Of a stretch of DNA of 64,000 nt, positions 15,799-24,403 are shown in pieces. The position numbers were made by a program, and so were the translations under genes. The first letter of the stretch is position 1; each line of letters begins with the position of its first letter. The stretch is from contig JAFQFR010000013.1 of NCBI GenBank assembly GCA_017398595.1, positions 126,152-190,151 of the forward strand, written 5' to 3'. The stretch is from Clostridia bacterium (lineage in GTDB: Bacteria > Bacillota > Clostridia > Oscillospirales > CAG-272). Below the pieces are notes generated by a model. That model worked only from the letters and a program-made list of their open reading frames with translations, made no database searches and was not told the origin of the DNA.

Positions 15799-17817
15799 GT
15801 GTATATCGTGCAGAATGGTTCCGAATTTACCATCGCCGAAACGGCTGCGGAGGCGGTGGTGCAGATCTCGGCGCCGATCGTAGAGGAAAACGGCAGGGAA
15901 TATGTGCTTTCGCCCACGGAGAACGGTTTTGCGGGGCGCGGATTTTCGTGCACCGAGACCGTGCAGGGGCTGGGAGACGGACTCTTTAAAGTCACCCGAA
16001 CGCTGAAAAACGAGCGATACACGCCGCGCGTCATCAAGCTGATCTTCGAGACCGTTACCGCGTTTACGCCCGCGCGCTATCTTATCCCCTGCGTGAGCTA
16101 CAACGGCAATTATTGGGGAGAGGGCAAGGAGCCCAAGGGGATGCTCTGCGAGGAGACGGGCGAGCCGTGGATCCATTCCTATGACCGCACGCCCGTGCCG
16201 TCCTGCTCGGTGACGGAGAATACGGAGATCGCATTTTCGCTCTTTGCGTCGAATGAAACGACCGAGAGTCTTGTTTCCTCGGTGTCGTTGCGCCCCGCCG
16301 ACGGCGGCCGTATTGCGCAGCGCATCTACTGGCCCGTGACCGAAGCGCCTTTTACATATTATGAAAACGATAAGTATTGCGAGCCGCTGCATACCTATAT
16401 CACGCTGGCGGCGGGCGAGACGTTTACCGTTTCGGTGTACATGCTCTGTTCGGTGCCGCAGTGGGAGAACTACGGCGTGTGTGCGACGCTCGACCGCGCG
16501 CTCACATTGTTTCCGTTTACCCACGGCGCAAACCGCAGTACCGACGAACTTTGGCGGCTGGGCGTTGCCTACAGCAGATTTCTGCTCCGTGAGCATAAAG
16601 GAAAGCTGCTGTTTTCCAGCGGCGTACATCCCACGGCAAACGGTCCGCACTTTGTCTCGCATTATGAGGTCGGCTGGTGCGGGCAGAATATTATGAACGC
16701 GCGCATGCTCGCGCTGGAATCTCTGCGCACGGGGGAAAAAGAACTGCTAAAGCAGGCGATGACGGTCTGTGACAACTGGCTGGAAAAGCAGTCGGAGTCC
16801 GGGCTTCTCCTTGCGCACTACGAGTGGTATACCGAGGGGCAGAACTGGAACTACAAGCCGCGCGACTATACAAAGTCGTGGGCGAGCAACGTGGACTACA
16901 AGAACGGCTGGCTGCCCGAGACCTGCAACACGGGCTGGGCGGCGTGTGAAATGCTGAAGCTCTGGGATCTGTTGCGCCAAAACGGCATTGACCGCCCCGA
17001 GTACAAGCGTTTTGCCACCAAGATCCTCGATTTCTTCTGTGATCACTACAGCGAGGAATATGCCTTTGGCAAGGCATGGCACTTTGACGGCCGCTGCGAG
17101 GAGCAAAACGGCACGGTCGGCGCGTTTGTGACGATGGCGCTCTGCGAGGGATGGCGTATCCTCGGCGAGCAGCGGTATCTCGACTTTGCCGCAAAGTCGC
17201 TCGAATTCTATATGCACCGCGATCTCGATCAGTTTATTTGCACCGCGGGCGCGATCGACTGTACCTGCGTGGATAAAGAGACCGCGGGCCCCGTCATCAT
17301 TGCCGCATTGGATCTATACGAGTTTACAAAAGAGGAAAAATACCTCGAATACGCCGTCAAGGCATCCTACTATTTCGCATCCTGGATGTACACCTACGAT
17401 GTACACTACGGTGCAGAAGCGGAGTTTACGCAGTACGGCTATTACACCGCCGGTGCGACCTACGTTTCGGTGCAGCATCCTGCACTCGATCAGTGGGGCG
17501 AGCTGATGAGCTGCGAGTGGCTGCGCCTTGCCGATTACACGGGTGATGACCGATGGCGTCAGCGCGCGATCATGCTGTGGTACAATAGTACGCAGTGCAT
17601 CGCGGATGAGAACAACCGCATGTATCACGGCTTTGAGCGTCCGATCGGTGCGCAGAACGAGGCGTTCTACCAGGCGCGCTGGGGACACAGGAAAAACTGC
17701 AACGAGCGCGGCCATCTCAACGATTGGTGCGTCTCGTGGGTGAACGTGTTCCGCCTGAACGTGCTCGATCGCCTGACGCGCATCAACGGTTACAAAGACA
17801 GAAGCGCACTGGAATAA
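15799..17817 (+). CDS. Six-hairpin glycosidase-like protein, function unknown
   Basis: A 672-residue cytosolic protein without signal peptide. An N-terminal ~230-residue beta-rich part is followed by an alpha/alpha-toroid-like region rich in Trp, Tyr and Gly (for example GWCGQNIMNARM, NTGWAACEMLKLWD, WHFDGRC, HLNDWCVSW). This pattern is that of six-hairpin glycosidases, but I could not match it to a defined GH family or pick catalytic acids with confidence. The start is GTG with AGGAGG 9 bases upstream. It is monocistronic, with a strong terminator directly after it. Intracellular breakdown of an imported oligosaccharide is a plausible role. Confidence 0.55.
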   Translation: MYIVQNGSEFTIAETAAEAVVQISAPIVEENGREYVLSPTENGFAGRGFSCTETVQGLGDGLFKVTRTLKNERYTPRVIKLIFETVTAFTPARYLIPCVSYNGNYWGEGKEPKGMLCEETGEPWIHSYDRTPVPSCSVTENTEIAFSLFASNETTESLVSSVSLRPADGGRIAQRIYWPVTEAPFTYYENDKYCEPLHTYITLAAGETFTVSVYMLCSVPQWENYGVCATLDRALTLFPFTHGANRSTDELWRLGVAYSRFLLREHKGKLLFSSGVHPTANGPHFVSHYEVGWCGQNIMNARMLALESLRTGEKELLKQAMTVCDNWLEKQSESGLLLAHYEWYTEGQNWNYKPRDYTKSWASNVDYKNGWLPETCNTGWAACEMLKLWDLLRQNGIDRPEYKRFATKILDFFCDHYSEEYAFGKAWHFDGRCEEQNGTVGAFVTMALCEGWRILGEQRYLDFAAKSLEFYMHRDLDQFICTAGAIDCTCVDKETAGPVIIAALDLYEFTKEEKYLEYAVKASYYFASWMYTYDVHYGAEAEFTQYGYYTAGATYVSVQHPALDQWGELMSCEWLRLADYTGDDRWRQRAIMLWYNSTQCIADENNRMYHGFERPIGAQNEAFYQARWGHRKNCNERGHLNDWCVSWVNVFRLNVLDRLTRINGYKDRSALE

Positions 17818-17824
17818 ACAAGCG

Positions 17825-17855
17825 AAAAGGAGAGACTGTGCGTCTCTCCTTTTTT
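17825..17855 (+). terminator. Intrinsic terminator after the glycosidase-like gene
   Basis: A perfect 12-bp stem (AAAAGGAGAGAC, loop TGTGC) followed by T6 lies 8 bases after the stop codon. Confidence 0.9.
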
Positions 17856-17878
17856 GGTGGGATCATTTACAAGCCTTC

Positions 17879-17967
17879 GCAAAGAATACAGCCGTGTTTT
17901 TCTTCGTTTTGGAAGGCTTAGTGGTTGTGGTATGATGTTGCAACGGCATCGCACAATATCGTAGGGA
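17879..17967. repeat. Intergenic direct repeat, copy 1
   Basis: An ~88-bp sequence beginning GCAAAGAATACAGCCG and ending AATATCGTAGGGA recurs at 18056-18143 in the same orientation at roughly 85% identity. It contains no frame of note. It forms part of the 588-base gene-free interval 17818-18405. Confidence 0.75.
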
Positions 17968-18055
17968 CAGGCGTCCTCGAATGTCCGCAAAGACAACGGT
18001 TTGCTGTTTGCGCACCCCTCATCCGTCGCCGTTCGGCGACACCTTCCCCCATTAT

Positions 18056-18143
18056 GCAAAGTGTACAGCCGCGTCTTTCTTCATTGGGGAAGGCTTTGTG
18101 GCTGCGGTGTGATGTTGCAACGGCATGCGCAATATCGTAGGGA
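18056..18143. repeat. Intergenic direct repeat, copy 2
   Basis: Second copy of the ~88-bp unit at 17879-17967. Between the copies, bases 18015-18052 hold CCCCTCATCCGTCGCCG followed by GGCGACACCTTCCCC. This is half of the palindromic element that recurs at 18304-18342. Confidence 0.75.
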
Positions 18144-18191
18144 AATGGCATTTTTACAAGCTTCTCTTGCCTAAAGAGAAAGCTAAAATAA

Positions 18192-18353
18192 GGCTTCCCC
18201 CTTGGGGGAAGCTCCCGTGCAACGGGTGATGAGGGGTAGCCGCCGCAGCGGCGTTTCTCTTTTACAAAAAAACATGTTACACGGATGCGTCTATTGTGCA
18301 TCCTACCCCTCATCCGTCGCCGTTCGCCGACACCTTCTCCCAAGGGAGAAGGC
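18192..18353. repeat. MITE-like palindromic intergenic element
   Basis: About 160 bp whose ends are inverted copies of each other: GGCTTCCCCCTTGGGGGAAG at the left against CTTCTCCCAAGGGAGAAGGC at the right. The sub-terminal GATGAGGGGTAG pairs perfectly with CTACCCCTCATC. It has no coding capacity. Its architecture matches the element at 41155-41311, though the sequence differs, so a family of small non-autonomous elements is likely. Confidence 0.65.
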
Positions 18354-18364
18354 TTTTTAAACAA

Positions 18365-18401
18365 CACCGGGGAAAACTTTTCGCAAAAGTTTTCCCCGGT
18401 G
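18365..18401 (-). terminator. Terminator hairpin after pncB
   Basis: A perfect 17-bp inverted repeat (CACCGGGGAAAACTTTT, loop CGC) begins 5 bases beyond the pncB stop. It is the end of the glycogen operon. The U-run is weak on the minus side (TTGTTT). Confidence 0.75.
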
Positions 18402-18405
18402 CGGC

Positions 18406-19857
18406 TTATTTATTTCCTTGTTTGAGCAGTTCTTGCTTGATGTCCCAGAGCTTTTGCGAGAGGTCCACATAGTAGTGATGCGGATTCTCAAAGCGCTTGA
18501 CTTCGTCCCAGAGGGAATCGACTTCCTTTGCGCAGTAGTCGCGGATCTCCTTGGTGGAGGGGGAAGTGTATACACACTTGCCGCCCATAAAGATCGGAAC
18601 CTGCAGCTCGCGCACGGTGTAGTCGGTCACGGTCTTGCGCTTCCATGTAAAGTCGGGGTCGAACAGCTCGATCGGCTGCGTGCCGTCCACCACTTCATCG
18701 TGTACGATGATGTAGTCGGCGATCGCCTTGCCGTTTTCCTTATCGAACAGGCGGTAGACCTTTTTGTAGTGGGGATTTGTGATCTTGGCAGCGTTTTCGC
18801 TGATCTTGATCTTGGGGATGATGGTGCCGTCTGCCGTTTCTCTTGCGCAGAGCTTGTAGACGCCGCCGAACACAGGCGTGCTCTTGGAGGTGATCATGCG
18901 CTCGCCCACGCCGAAAGAGTCGATCGCCGCGCCCTGACGGATCAGTGCGAGGATGATGTCCTCATCGAGGGAATTGGAGGCAACGATCTTGCACTCGGTG
19001 AGTCCCGCGTCGTCCAGCATCTTGCGCGCTTTCTTGGAGAGGTAGGCAATGTCGCCCGAATCGAGACGGATCGCGCAGTTGCGGATGCCTTTAGGCCAAA
19101 GCACTTCTTTAAAGACCTTGATGGCGTTCGGCACACCGCTTTTCAGCGTGTTGTAGGTGTCCACGAGCAGTGTTGCGTTGGTCGGATAGATCTCGCAGTA
19201 GGTCTTGAACGCCTCGTATTCGCTGTCAAACATCTGCACCCAGGAGTGCGCCATGGTACCCGTTGCGGGTACGCCGAAGTCGCGGTCGGTGATGGTGCAG
19301 GCAGTCGCCGCACAGCCGCCGATATACGCGGCGCGCGCACCGAGATATGCACCGTCTGCGCCCTGCGCACGGCGGGAGCCGAACTCGGCAACGGCACGTC
19401 CCTTTGCGGCGCGCACGATGCGGTTTGCCTTGGTGGCGATCAGCGACTGGTGGTTGATGGTGAGCAGCAGGAAGGTCTCGATAAACTGCGCCTCTGCCGC
19501 GGGGGCGCGAACGGTAACGATCGGCTCACCCGGGAAGATGGGCGTTCCCTCGGGAACGGCGTAAATGTCGCCCGTGAAGCGGAAGCTTTTGAGACTTTCG
19601 AGAAAGTCGTCGTCAAACACGTTCTTGGAACGCAGATATGCAATGTCTTCCTCGCTGAAATGCAGATTGTTGATATAGTCGATGAACTGCTCCAGACCTG
19701 CGCAGATCGCAAATCCGCCGCCGTCGGGAATATCGCGGAAGAACATATCAAAATAGGTGATGCCGTCCGCCATATGTGCCTTGTAATAGCCGTTTGCCAT
19801 GGTCAGCTCATAGTAGTCGCAGAGCATGGTGAAATTTTGTCTTTTGCTTTGGTCCAT
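18406..19857 (-). CDS. pncB: Nicotinate phosphoribosyltransferase
   Basis: A 483-residue enzyme of the long Gram-positive type that makes nicotinate mononucleotide from nicotinate and PRPP, the first step of NAD salvage. Recognisable family stretches are DYYELTMANGY at the N-terminus, AEFGSRRAQG near residue 161 with the active-site His region GTMAHSWVQ near 202, and RLDSGD near 270. It follows the GH13 gene by 21 bases and is the last gene of the glycogen operon, a combination I cannot explain functionally; read-through co-transcription is the simplest view. Confidence 0.93.
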   Translation of the reverse strand: MDQSKRQNFTMLCDYYELTMANGYYKAHMADGITYFDMFFRDIPDGGGFAICAGLEQFIDYINNLHFSEEDIAYLRSKNVFDDDFLESLKSFRFTGDIYAVPEGTPIFPGEPIVTVRAPAAEAQFIETFLLLTINHQSLIATKANRIVRAAKGRAVAEFGSRRAQGADGAYLGARAAYIGGCAATACTITDRDFGVPATGTMAHSWVQMFDSEYEAFKTYCEIYPTNATLLVDTYNTLKSGVPNAIKVFKEVLWPKGIRNCAIRLDSGDIAYLSKKARKMLDDAGLTECKIVASNSLDEDIILALIRQGAAIDSFGVGERMITSKSTPVFGGVYKLCARETADGTIIPKIKISENAAKITNPHYKKVYRLFDKENGKAIADYIIVHDEVVDGTQPIELFDPDFTWKRKTVTDYTVRELQVPIFMGGKCVYTSPSTKEIRDYCAKEVDSLWDEVKRFENPHHYYVDLSQKLWDIKQELLKQGNK

Positions 19858-19878
19858 TGCCTTTTGTCTCCTAAAATT

Positions 19879-21747
19879 TTACAGCATCTTGATGATGCGG
19901 AAATTGTCGCTCGGGATCTCTACGGCGCCCTCGCCGACTTCGCCGCTCAGCAGATCGCGCCATTTGCCGCTTGTGTCATAGTGGATGCCGAAGGACGCGC
20001 GGTTGGTGATGATCTGCAGCGTTTCTTTGCCGTTTTCACGCACAAAGGCGAAGAGCCCTTTATCATGTGCCGTGATGCGAAAATCGCCGCCCGCAAAGGC
20101 GCTGTGCTCACGGCGCAGTTTGCCGAGTGCGCGATAGTGCGCGAGCAGCTCTTCGTTTTCTCTGCCCCACGGGAAAGGCATGCGGCAGAAGGGATCTCGA
20201 TACCCCTCGATGCCTGCCTCGTCGCCGTAAAAGACGGACGGGAAGCCGTAGAGCGTGTATTGCAGTACGCTTGCGATCTTGAGCAGCGTAATGCCGCGTT
20301 TCTTTTCAAAATCCTGCATGCGGGTGTGCGCCTGTTCGTCGTTGGACATGCCCTCTGCGCTTCTGCCGCCGAGCACGGTCAGAATGCGCTCGGTGTCGTG
20401 CGTGCCGAGCAGGTTCATCAAGCAGTCGCATACGCAGCGCGGATACGAAGAATAGATCTCGGTGACCGTGTTGTACAGGCGGTTGCAGTTGCCGCTTTTG
20501 ACATAGTCGATGATCGCATTCTTGACAGGGTAGTTCATAACGCTGTCGAGCTGTCTGCCGCGCAGATAGCGACGGCGACGGCTGTATGCGACCTTTTCGG
20601 CTGCGTTTTCCCAAACCTCACCGATGATGATGGCGTTTGGGTCTGCCGCCTTGACCGTCGCACGCAGGCGATCGAGAAAACCGTCACTCAGCTCGTCGGC
20701 GACATCCAGTCGCCAGCCGTTTGTTCCGGCGCGTATGTAGCTCGCGCACACACCGTCCTCGCCGACGAGGTATTCGCGGCAGGCGCGGTTGGCGGAGTTG
20801 AGCTTGGGCAGGATGTCGATCCCCCACCAGGACTCATACTGTGTGGGATAGCGGCGGAAATGATACCAGTCGCGATAGGGCGACTGCTCACTTTGGTAAG
20901 CGCCCACCGAGGGGTACTTGCCGTAGCGGTTGAAATACAGGCTGTCGTCACCGGTGTGGTTGAACACGCCGTCGAGAATGACTTTGATGCCGCGCGCTTT
21001 GCACGCGGCAAGCAGGGCGTCGAGCGCTTCTCTGCCGCCGAACATCTTGTCTACCTCGCGGTAGTTGCCTGTATCGTACTTGTGATTGGAATACGCCTCA
21101 AAGATGGGGCTGAGGTAAATGCAGTTTACAGAAAGGCTCTTGAGGTAGTCCAGCTTTTCGATGATGCCCCACAGGCTGCCGCCGAAAAACTGATTGTTTT
21201 TGAGCGGAGCGCCGGGGTAGGGCGCGTATTCGGGGATGCCGCCGTCCCAGTCCTCACGCAGGATCGCGTCCTCGCGGACGGGCGTTTCGTGCGATCCTTT
21301 GGCAAAACGATCGACAAAGATGTGATACATCGTCGTGTCATAGTAGCACTCGGGGGTGGTGAAGGATGGCTGGTATACCAGCAGCAAAAAGCGTCTGGCA
21401 GGGCGGTCGGTCAGCGTGAAATCCACGTTGTTGATGCTGGAAGTGTATACCGCTTTGTAATTTCGTTCAAAGCGGAATTCATAGTAAAACAGTCCGTGAT
21501 CCTCGTCGCCGCAGAGCGCGTCGAGATCGAGGTCAAAGGTGAAAACATCGCCGTTTTCGTAAAAACCGCAGTATTCGGGGATAAATTCGCGGTCGGCTTC
21601 GCCGTCATGGCAGATCACCATACGTGGGGAGACGAGTTGCAGTTCGCGCGGAATATGGAGTGTGATTTTGAGAGGGTCCTTTGCCGAAAATGCGCCTGCA
21701 AGAGATCTGTCGATACCGTTGACAGTTTTTACAATGCCGATTTGCAT
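19879..21747 (-). CDS. GH13 alpha-amylase/neopullulanase-like glycoside hydrolase
   Basis: A 622-residue GH13 enzyme. An N-terminal beta-sandwich (about 1-130) precedes the (beta/alpha)8 barrel, with conserved regions DGVFNHTG, GWRLDVADE (nucleophile Asp), IIGEVWE (acid/base Glu) and LLGTHDTER (third Asp). The N-terminal domain plus a YHIFVDRF barrel start fit the neopullulanase/cyclomaltodextrinase group. It has no signal peptide, so it acts on intracellular malto-oligosaccharides or glycogen branches. In this operon it probably replaces a GlgX debranching enzyme. I chose the ATG at 21747 because AGAGG precedes it and the upstream extension is not family-like. Confidence 0.88.
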   Translation of the reverse strand: MQIGIVKTVNGIDRSLAGAFSAKDPLKITLHIPRELQLVSPRMVICHDGEADREFIPEYCGFYENGDVFTFDLDLDALCGDEDHGLFYYEFRFERNYKAVYTSSINNVDFTLTDRPARRFLLLVYQPSFTTPECYYDTTMYHIFVDRFAKGSHETPVREDAILREDWDGGIPEYAPYPGAPLKNNQFFGGSLWGIIEKLDYLKSLSVNCIYLSPIFEAYSNHKYDTGNYREVDKMFGGREALDALLAACKARGIKVILDGVFNHTGDDSLYFNRYGKYPSVGAYQSEQSPYRDWYHFRRYPTQYESWWGIDILPKLNSANRACREYLVGEDGVCASYIRAGTNGWRLDVADELSDGFLDRLRATVKAADPNAIIIGEVWENAAEKVAYSRRRRYLRGRQLDSVMNYPVKNAIIDYVKSGNCNRLYNTVTEIYSSYPRCVCDCLMNLLGTHDTERILTVLGGRSAEGMSNDEQAHTRMQDFEKKRGITLLKIASVLQYTLYGFPSVFYGDEAGIEGYRDPFCRMPFPWGRENEELLAHYRALGKLRREHSAFAGGDFRITAHDKGLFAFVRENGKETLQIITNRASFGIHYDTSGKWRDLLSGEVGEGAVEIPSDNFRIIKML

Positions 21748-21822
21748 AAAATCCTCTTTGTCTAAATGTATTTTTTGCGCGCCGCAAAAAGAGCGGCGCG
21801 CAGAATGCTTCAAATTATACTA

Positions 21823-24255
21823 TTATTTTACGGAAACCTTGTTCAGGTGCCAGATGCGGCTTGCATACTCCTCAACGCTGCGGTCTGCGGCAAATTCGCC
21901 TGCGCCCGCGATGTTGTTGATGGACATCTTGTTCCAAAGCTTCTGGTTGGGGTAAATGGAGAGTGCGCGGTCATGCATGGTCTTGTAGGACTCGAAGTCT
22001 GCAAGGCACATGAACGGATCGGCAACGCCGCCCGCGGAGATCAGGTAGTTTGCAATGTCTGCAAAGCTCTCTCCTGCAAAGCCCTGCGGCAGACGGTCGA
22101 TCGTGCGGCGGAGCGCTGCACTGCGGTGATAGTAGTCAGCAGCGTGATAGCCCTTGGTCCACAGGTCGTCTACCTCGTCGCAGTTGAGACCGAAGATGAA
22201 CATGTTGTCCTCGCCGGCTTCTTTGCACATCTCGATGTTTGCACCGTCGAGCGTGCCGATGGTGAGCGCACCGTTGATCATCAGCTTCATGCAGCCGGTA
22301 CCGCTCGCTTCCTTACCTGCGAGCGAGATCTGCTCGCTGATCTCTGCTGCGGGAACCAGAGCCTCTGCCATGCTGACGCTGTAGTTCTCGAGGAATACAA
22401 CGCGCAGCTTCTCACGGATGATGGGATCGCTTTCGATCTCCTTGCTGATGCAGCAGAGCAGCTTGATGATCTGCTTTGCCATGGCATAGCCGGGAGCTGC
22501 CTTGGCGCCGAAGAGGTAGGTCTGCGGGATGATGTCCAGGTTGGGATTCTCGCGCAGGTCAAGGTAGGTGTTGATGATGTTGAGCGCGTTGAGCAGCTGA
22601 CGCTTGTACTCGTGCAGACGCTTGATCTGTACATCGAAAACAGAGTTCGGGTCGATGATCTGACCGGTGGTTGCCTTGAGTCTGTTGGCAAATGCAACCT
22701 TGTTTTCATGCTTGATGGTACCGAGCTTTTCGAGAACGGTGTTGTCGCTTTCAAACTTGCGCAGATCGCTCAGCGCACGCGGGTTCTTCTTGTATCCGTC
22801 GCCGATGCACTCGTCGATGAGCGAGGTCAGCTTGGGGTTGGAGTAGCAGAGCCAACGACGGTGTGCGATACCGTTGGTGACGTTGGTAAAGCGCTCGGGG
22901 TAGAGCTTGTAGAAGTCCTTGAAGATCGAGTTGACCAGGATCTCCGAGTGGATCTTGGAAACGCCGTTGACAGCGTGCGAGCCGATGACCGACAGGTTTG
23001 CCATACGAACGCGGCCGTTTGCGAGGATAGCAAGACCGGTGATCTTGTCCCAGTTGGAGGGGAACTTCTCCCATGCTTCGCGGCAGAAACGCTCGTTGAT
23101 CTCCTTGATGATCATGTGCATACGGGGCAGGGTGAGCGCAAAGAGCTGCTCGTCCCAGGTCTCGAGTGCTTCGGGCAGGACGGTGTGGTTGGTGTAGGAA
23201 ACCGTGTTGATGACCGTGTGCCATGCCTTTTCCCAGCTGAAGCGGTAGTCATCGACGAGGATACGCATCAGTTCGGGAATGCAGAGTGCGGGATGCGTGT
23301 CGTTGATATGGATCGCGACCTTGTCGGCAAGGTTGTCCAGCGTGCCGTAAACTGCCATGTGGTCGCGGAGAATGCTCTGTACAGATGCGCTGACGAGGAA
23401 GTACTGCTGCTTGAGACGGAGCAGTTTGCCTTCGATGTGGTTATCGGAGGGGTAGAGCACCTTCGAGATGGTCTCTGCCTTGGTGCTCTCTTCCAGTGCC
23501 TTTGCATACTGTCCCTGGGTGAAGAGCGACATGTTGAAGTTGGTGATGTCGCGCGCTTTCCAGAGGCGAAGCTGTCCGACGCCGCTGCTTTCTGCGCCCG
23601 AGATCATCATATCATACGGTACTGCCTCGACTTCTTCACAGTTTTCATAGCCGATTTCGCAATGGCCGTCTACCCATTTTTCTTTGATCTGACCGCCGAA
23701 ACGGACGTGGAAAGTACGGTCGGTACGCGGGATCAGCCATACTTCGCCGCCGGGCAGCCAAACATCGGGCAGCTCGATCTGCAGACCGTCGATAATCTTC
23801 TGTTTGAACAGACCGTACTCATAGCAGAGGGAAAAGCCGGTCGCGGGATAATCCAGCGACGCCAGCGAGTCCATAAAGCATGCCGCAAGACGGCCGAGAC
23901 CGCCGTTGCCCAGACCTGCATCGGGCTCGAGTTCGTACAGCTGTTCAATGTCATAGCCAAAGCCCTTGAGAGCTCCCTTGTAGGCATCGACGAGGCCGAG
24001 GTTGTGCAGGTTTGTCTTGAGGGAACGTCCGAGCAGGAATTCCATGCACATGTAGTAAACGCGCTTGGAACCGGTTGCATTGACGTTGTCCTTGAATACC
24101 TTGCGCTTTTCGGTCAGGATGTCTTTAACGCACATAGCGGTTGCTTTGTACATCTGTTCGGGGGAGGCATCCTTCGGGGTACAACCGAAATATCTGGAGA
24201 GTTTGCTCTCCAGCTTTTCGGCTACTTCTTTGACTTGAGTGGATTTGCTCTTCAT
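21823..24255 (-). CDS. glgP: Glycogen phosphorylase
   Basis: An 810-residue GT35 phosphorylase that releases glucose 1-phosphate from glycogen. Conserved features include GNGGLGRLAACF near residue 132, IHINDTHPAL near 310 and the pyridoxal-phosphate lysine region EASGTGCMKL near 640. Length is normal. It lies downstream of glgA in the same direction, separated by 148 bases that contain a hairpin, so it may be separately tuned. It encodes the degradative arm of the operon. Confidence 0.95.
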   Translation of the reverse strand: MKSKSTQVKEVAEKLESKLSRYFGCTPKDASPEQMYKATAMCVKDILTEKRKVFKDNVNATGSKRVYYMCMEFLLGRSLKTNLHNLGLVDAYKGALKGFGYDIEQLYELEPDAGLGNGGLGRLAACFMDSLASLDYPATGFSLCYEYGLFKQKIIDGLQIELPDVWLPGGEVWLIPRTDRTFHVRFGGQIKEKWVDGHCEIGYENCEEVEAVPYDMMISGAESSGVGQLRLWKARDITNFNMSLFTQGQYAKALEESTKAETISKVLYPSDNHIEGKLLRLKQQYFLVSASVQSILRDHMAVYGTLDNLADKVAIHINDTHPALCIPELMRILVDDYRFSWEKAWHTVINTVSYTNHTVLPEALETWDEQLFALTLPRMHMIIKEINERFCREAWEKFPSNWDKITGLAILANGRVRMANLSVIGSHAVNGVSKIHSEILVNSIFKDFYKLYPERFTNVTNGIAHRRWLCYSNPKLTSLIDECIGDGYKKNPRALSDLRKFESDNTVLEKLGTIKHENKVAFANRLKATTGQIIDPNSVFDVQIKRLHEYKRQLLNALNIINTYLDLRENPNLDIIPQTYLFGAKAAPGYAMAKQIIKLLCCISKEIESDPIIREKLRVVFLENYSVSMAEALVPAAEISEQISLAGKEASGTGCMKLMINGALTIGTLDGANIEMCKEAGEDNMFIFGLNCDEVDDLWTKGYHAADYYHRSAALRRTIDRLPQGFAGESFADIANYLISAGGVADPFMCLADFESYKTMHDRALSIYPNQKLWNKMSINNIAGAGEFAADRSVEEYASRIWHLNKVSVK

Positions 24256-24291
24256 TGTTGGGTGTTCTCCTTAAAAAATATATATACGAGT

Positions 24292-24342
24292 TTGGGAATT
24301 TGCCGTGCTTTGTCAAGTTTAGCAAGCAAGGCAAATTCCCAA
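24292..24342 (-). other. Hairpin upstream of glgP
   Basis: TTGGGAATTTGCC and GGCAAATTCCCAA form a 13-bp perfect stem with a 25-base loop in the glgA-glgP gap. There is no U-run, so it looks like a leader structure or processing site, not a terminator. Confidence 0.45.
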
Positions 24343-24403
24343 TGCGGCTTCACCAAGATCGGAACTTACGGATAGGGAAAGCCGCCAGTTCTCTTTTCAA
24401 TTA

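Noticed and set aside
17879..18143. CRISPR-like array
   Set aside because: Only two ~88-bp imperfect repeats 89 bases apart; no short regular repeats and no cas genes.
18418..21765. Very long plus-strand open frame opposite pncB and the GH13 gene
   Set aside because: It is the mirror of two well-supported genes, has no family-like sequence or suitable ribosome site, and reflects GC-rich codon use. The same holds for long antisense frames at 31534-34857 and 59178-62174.
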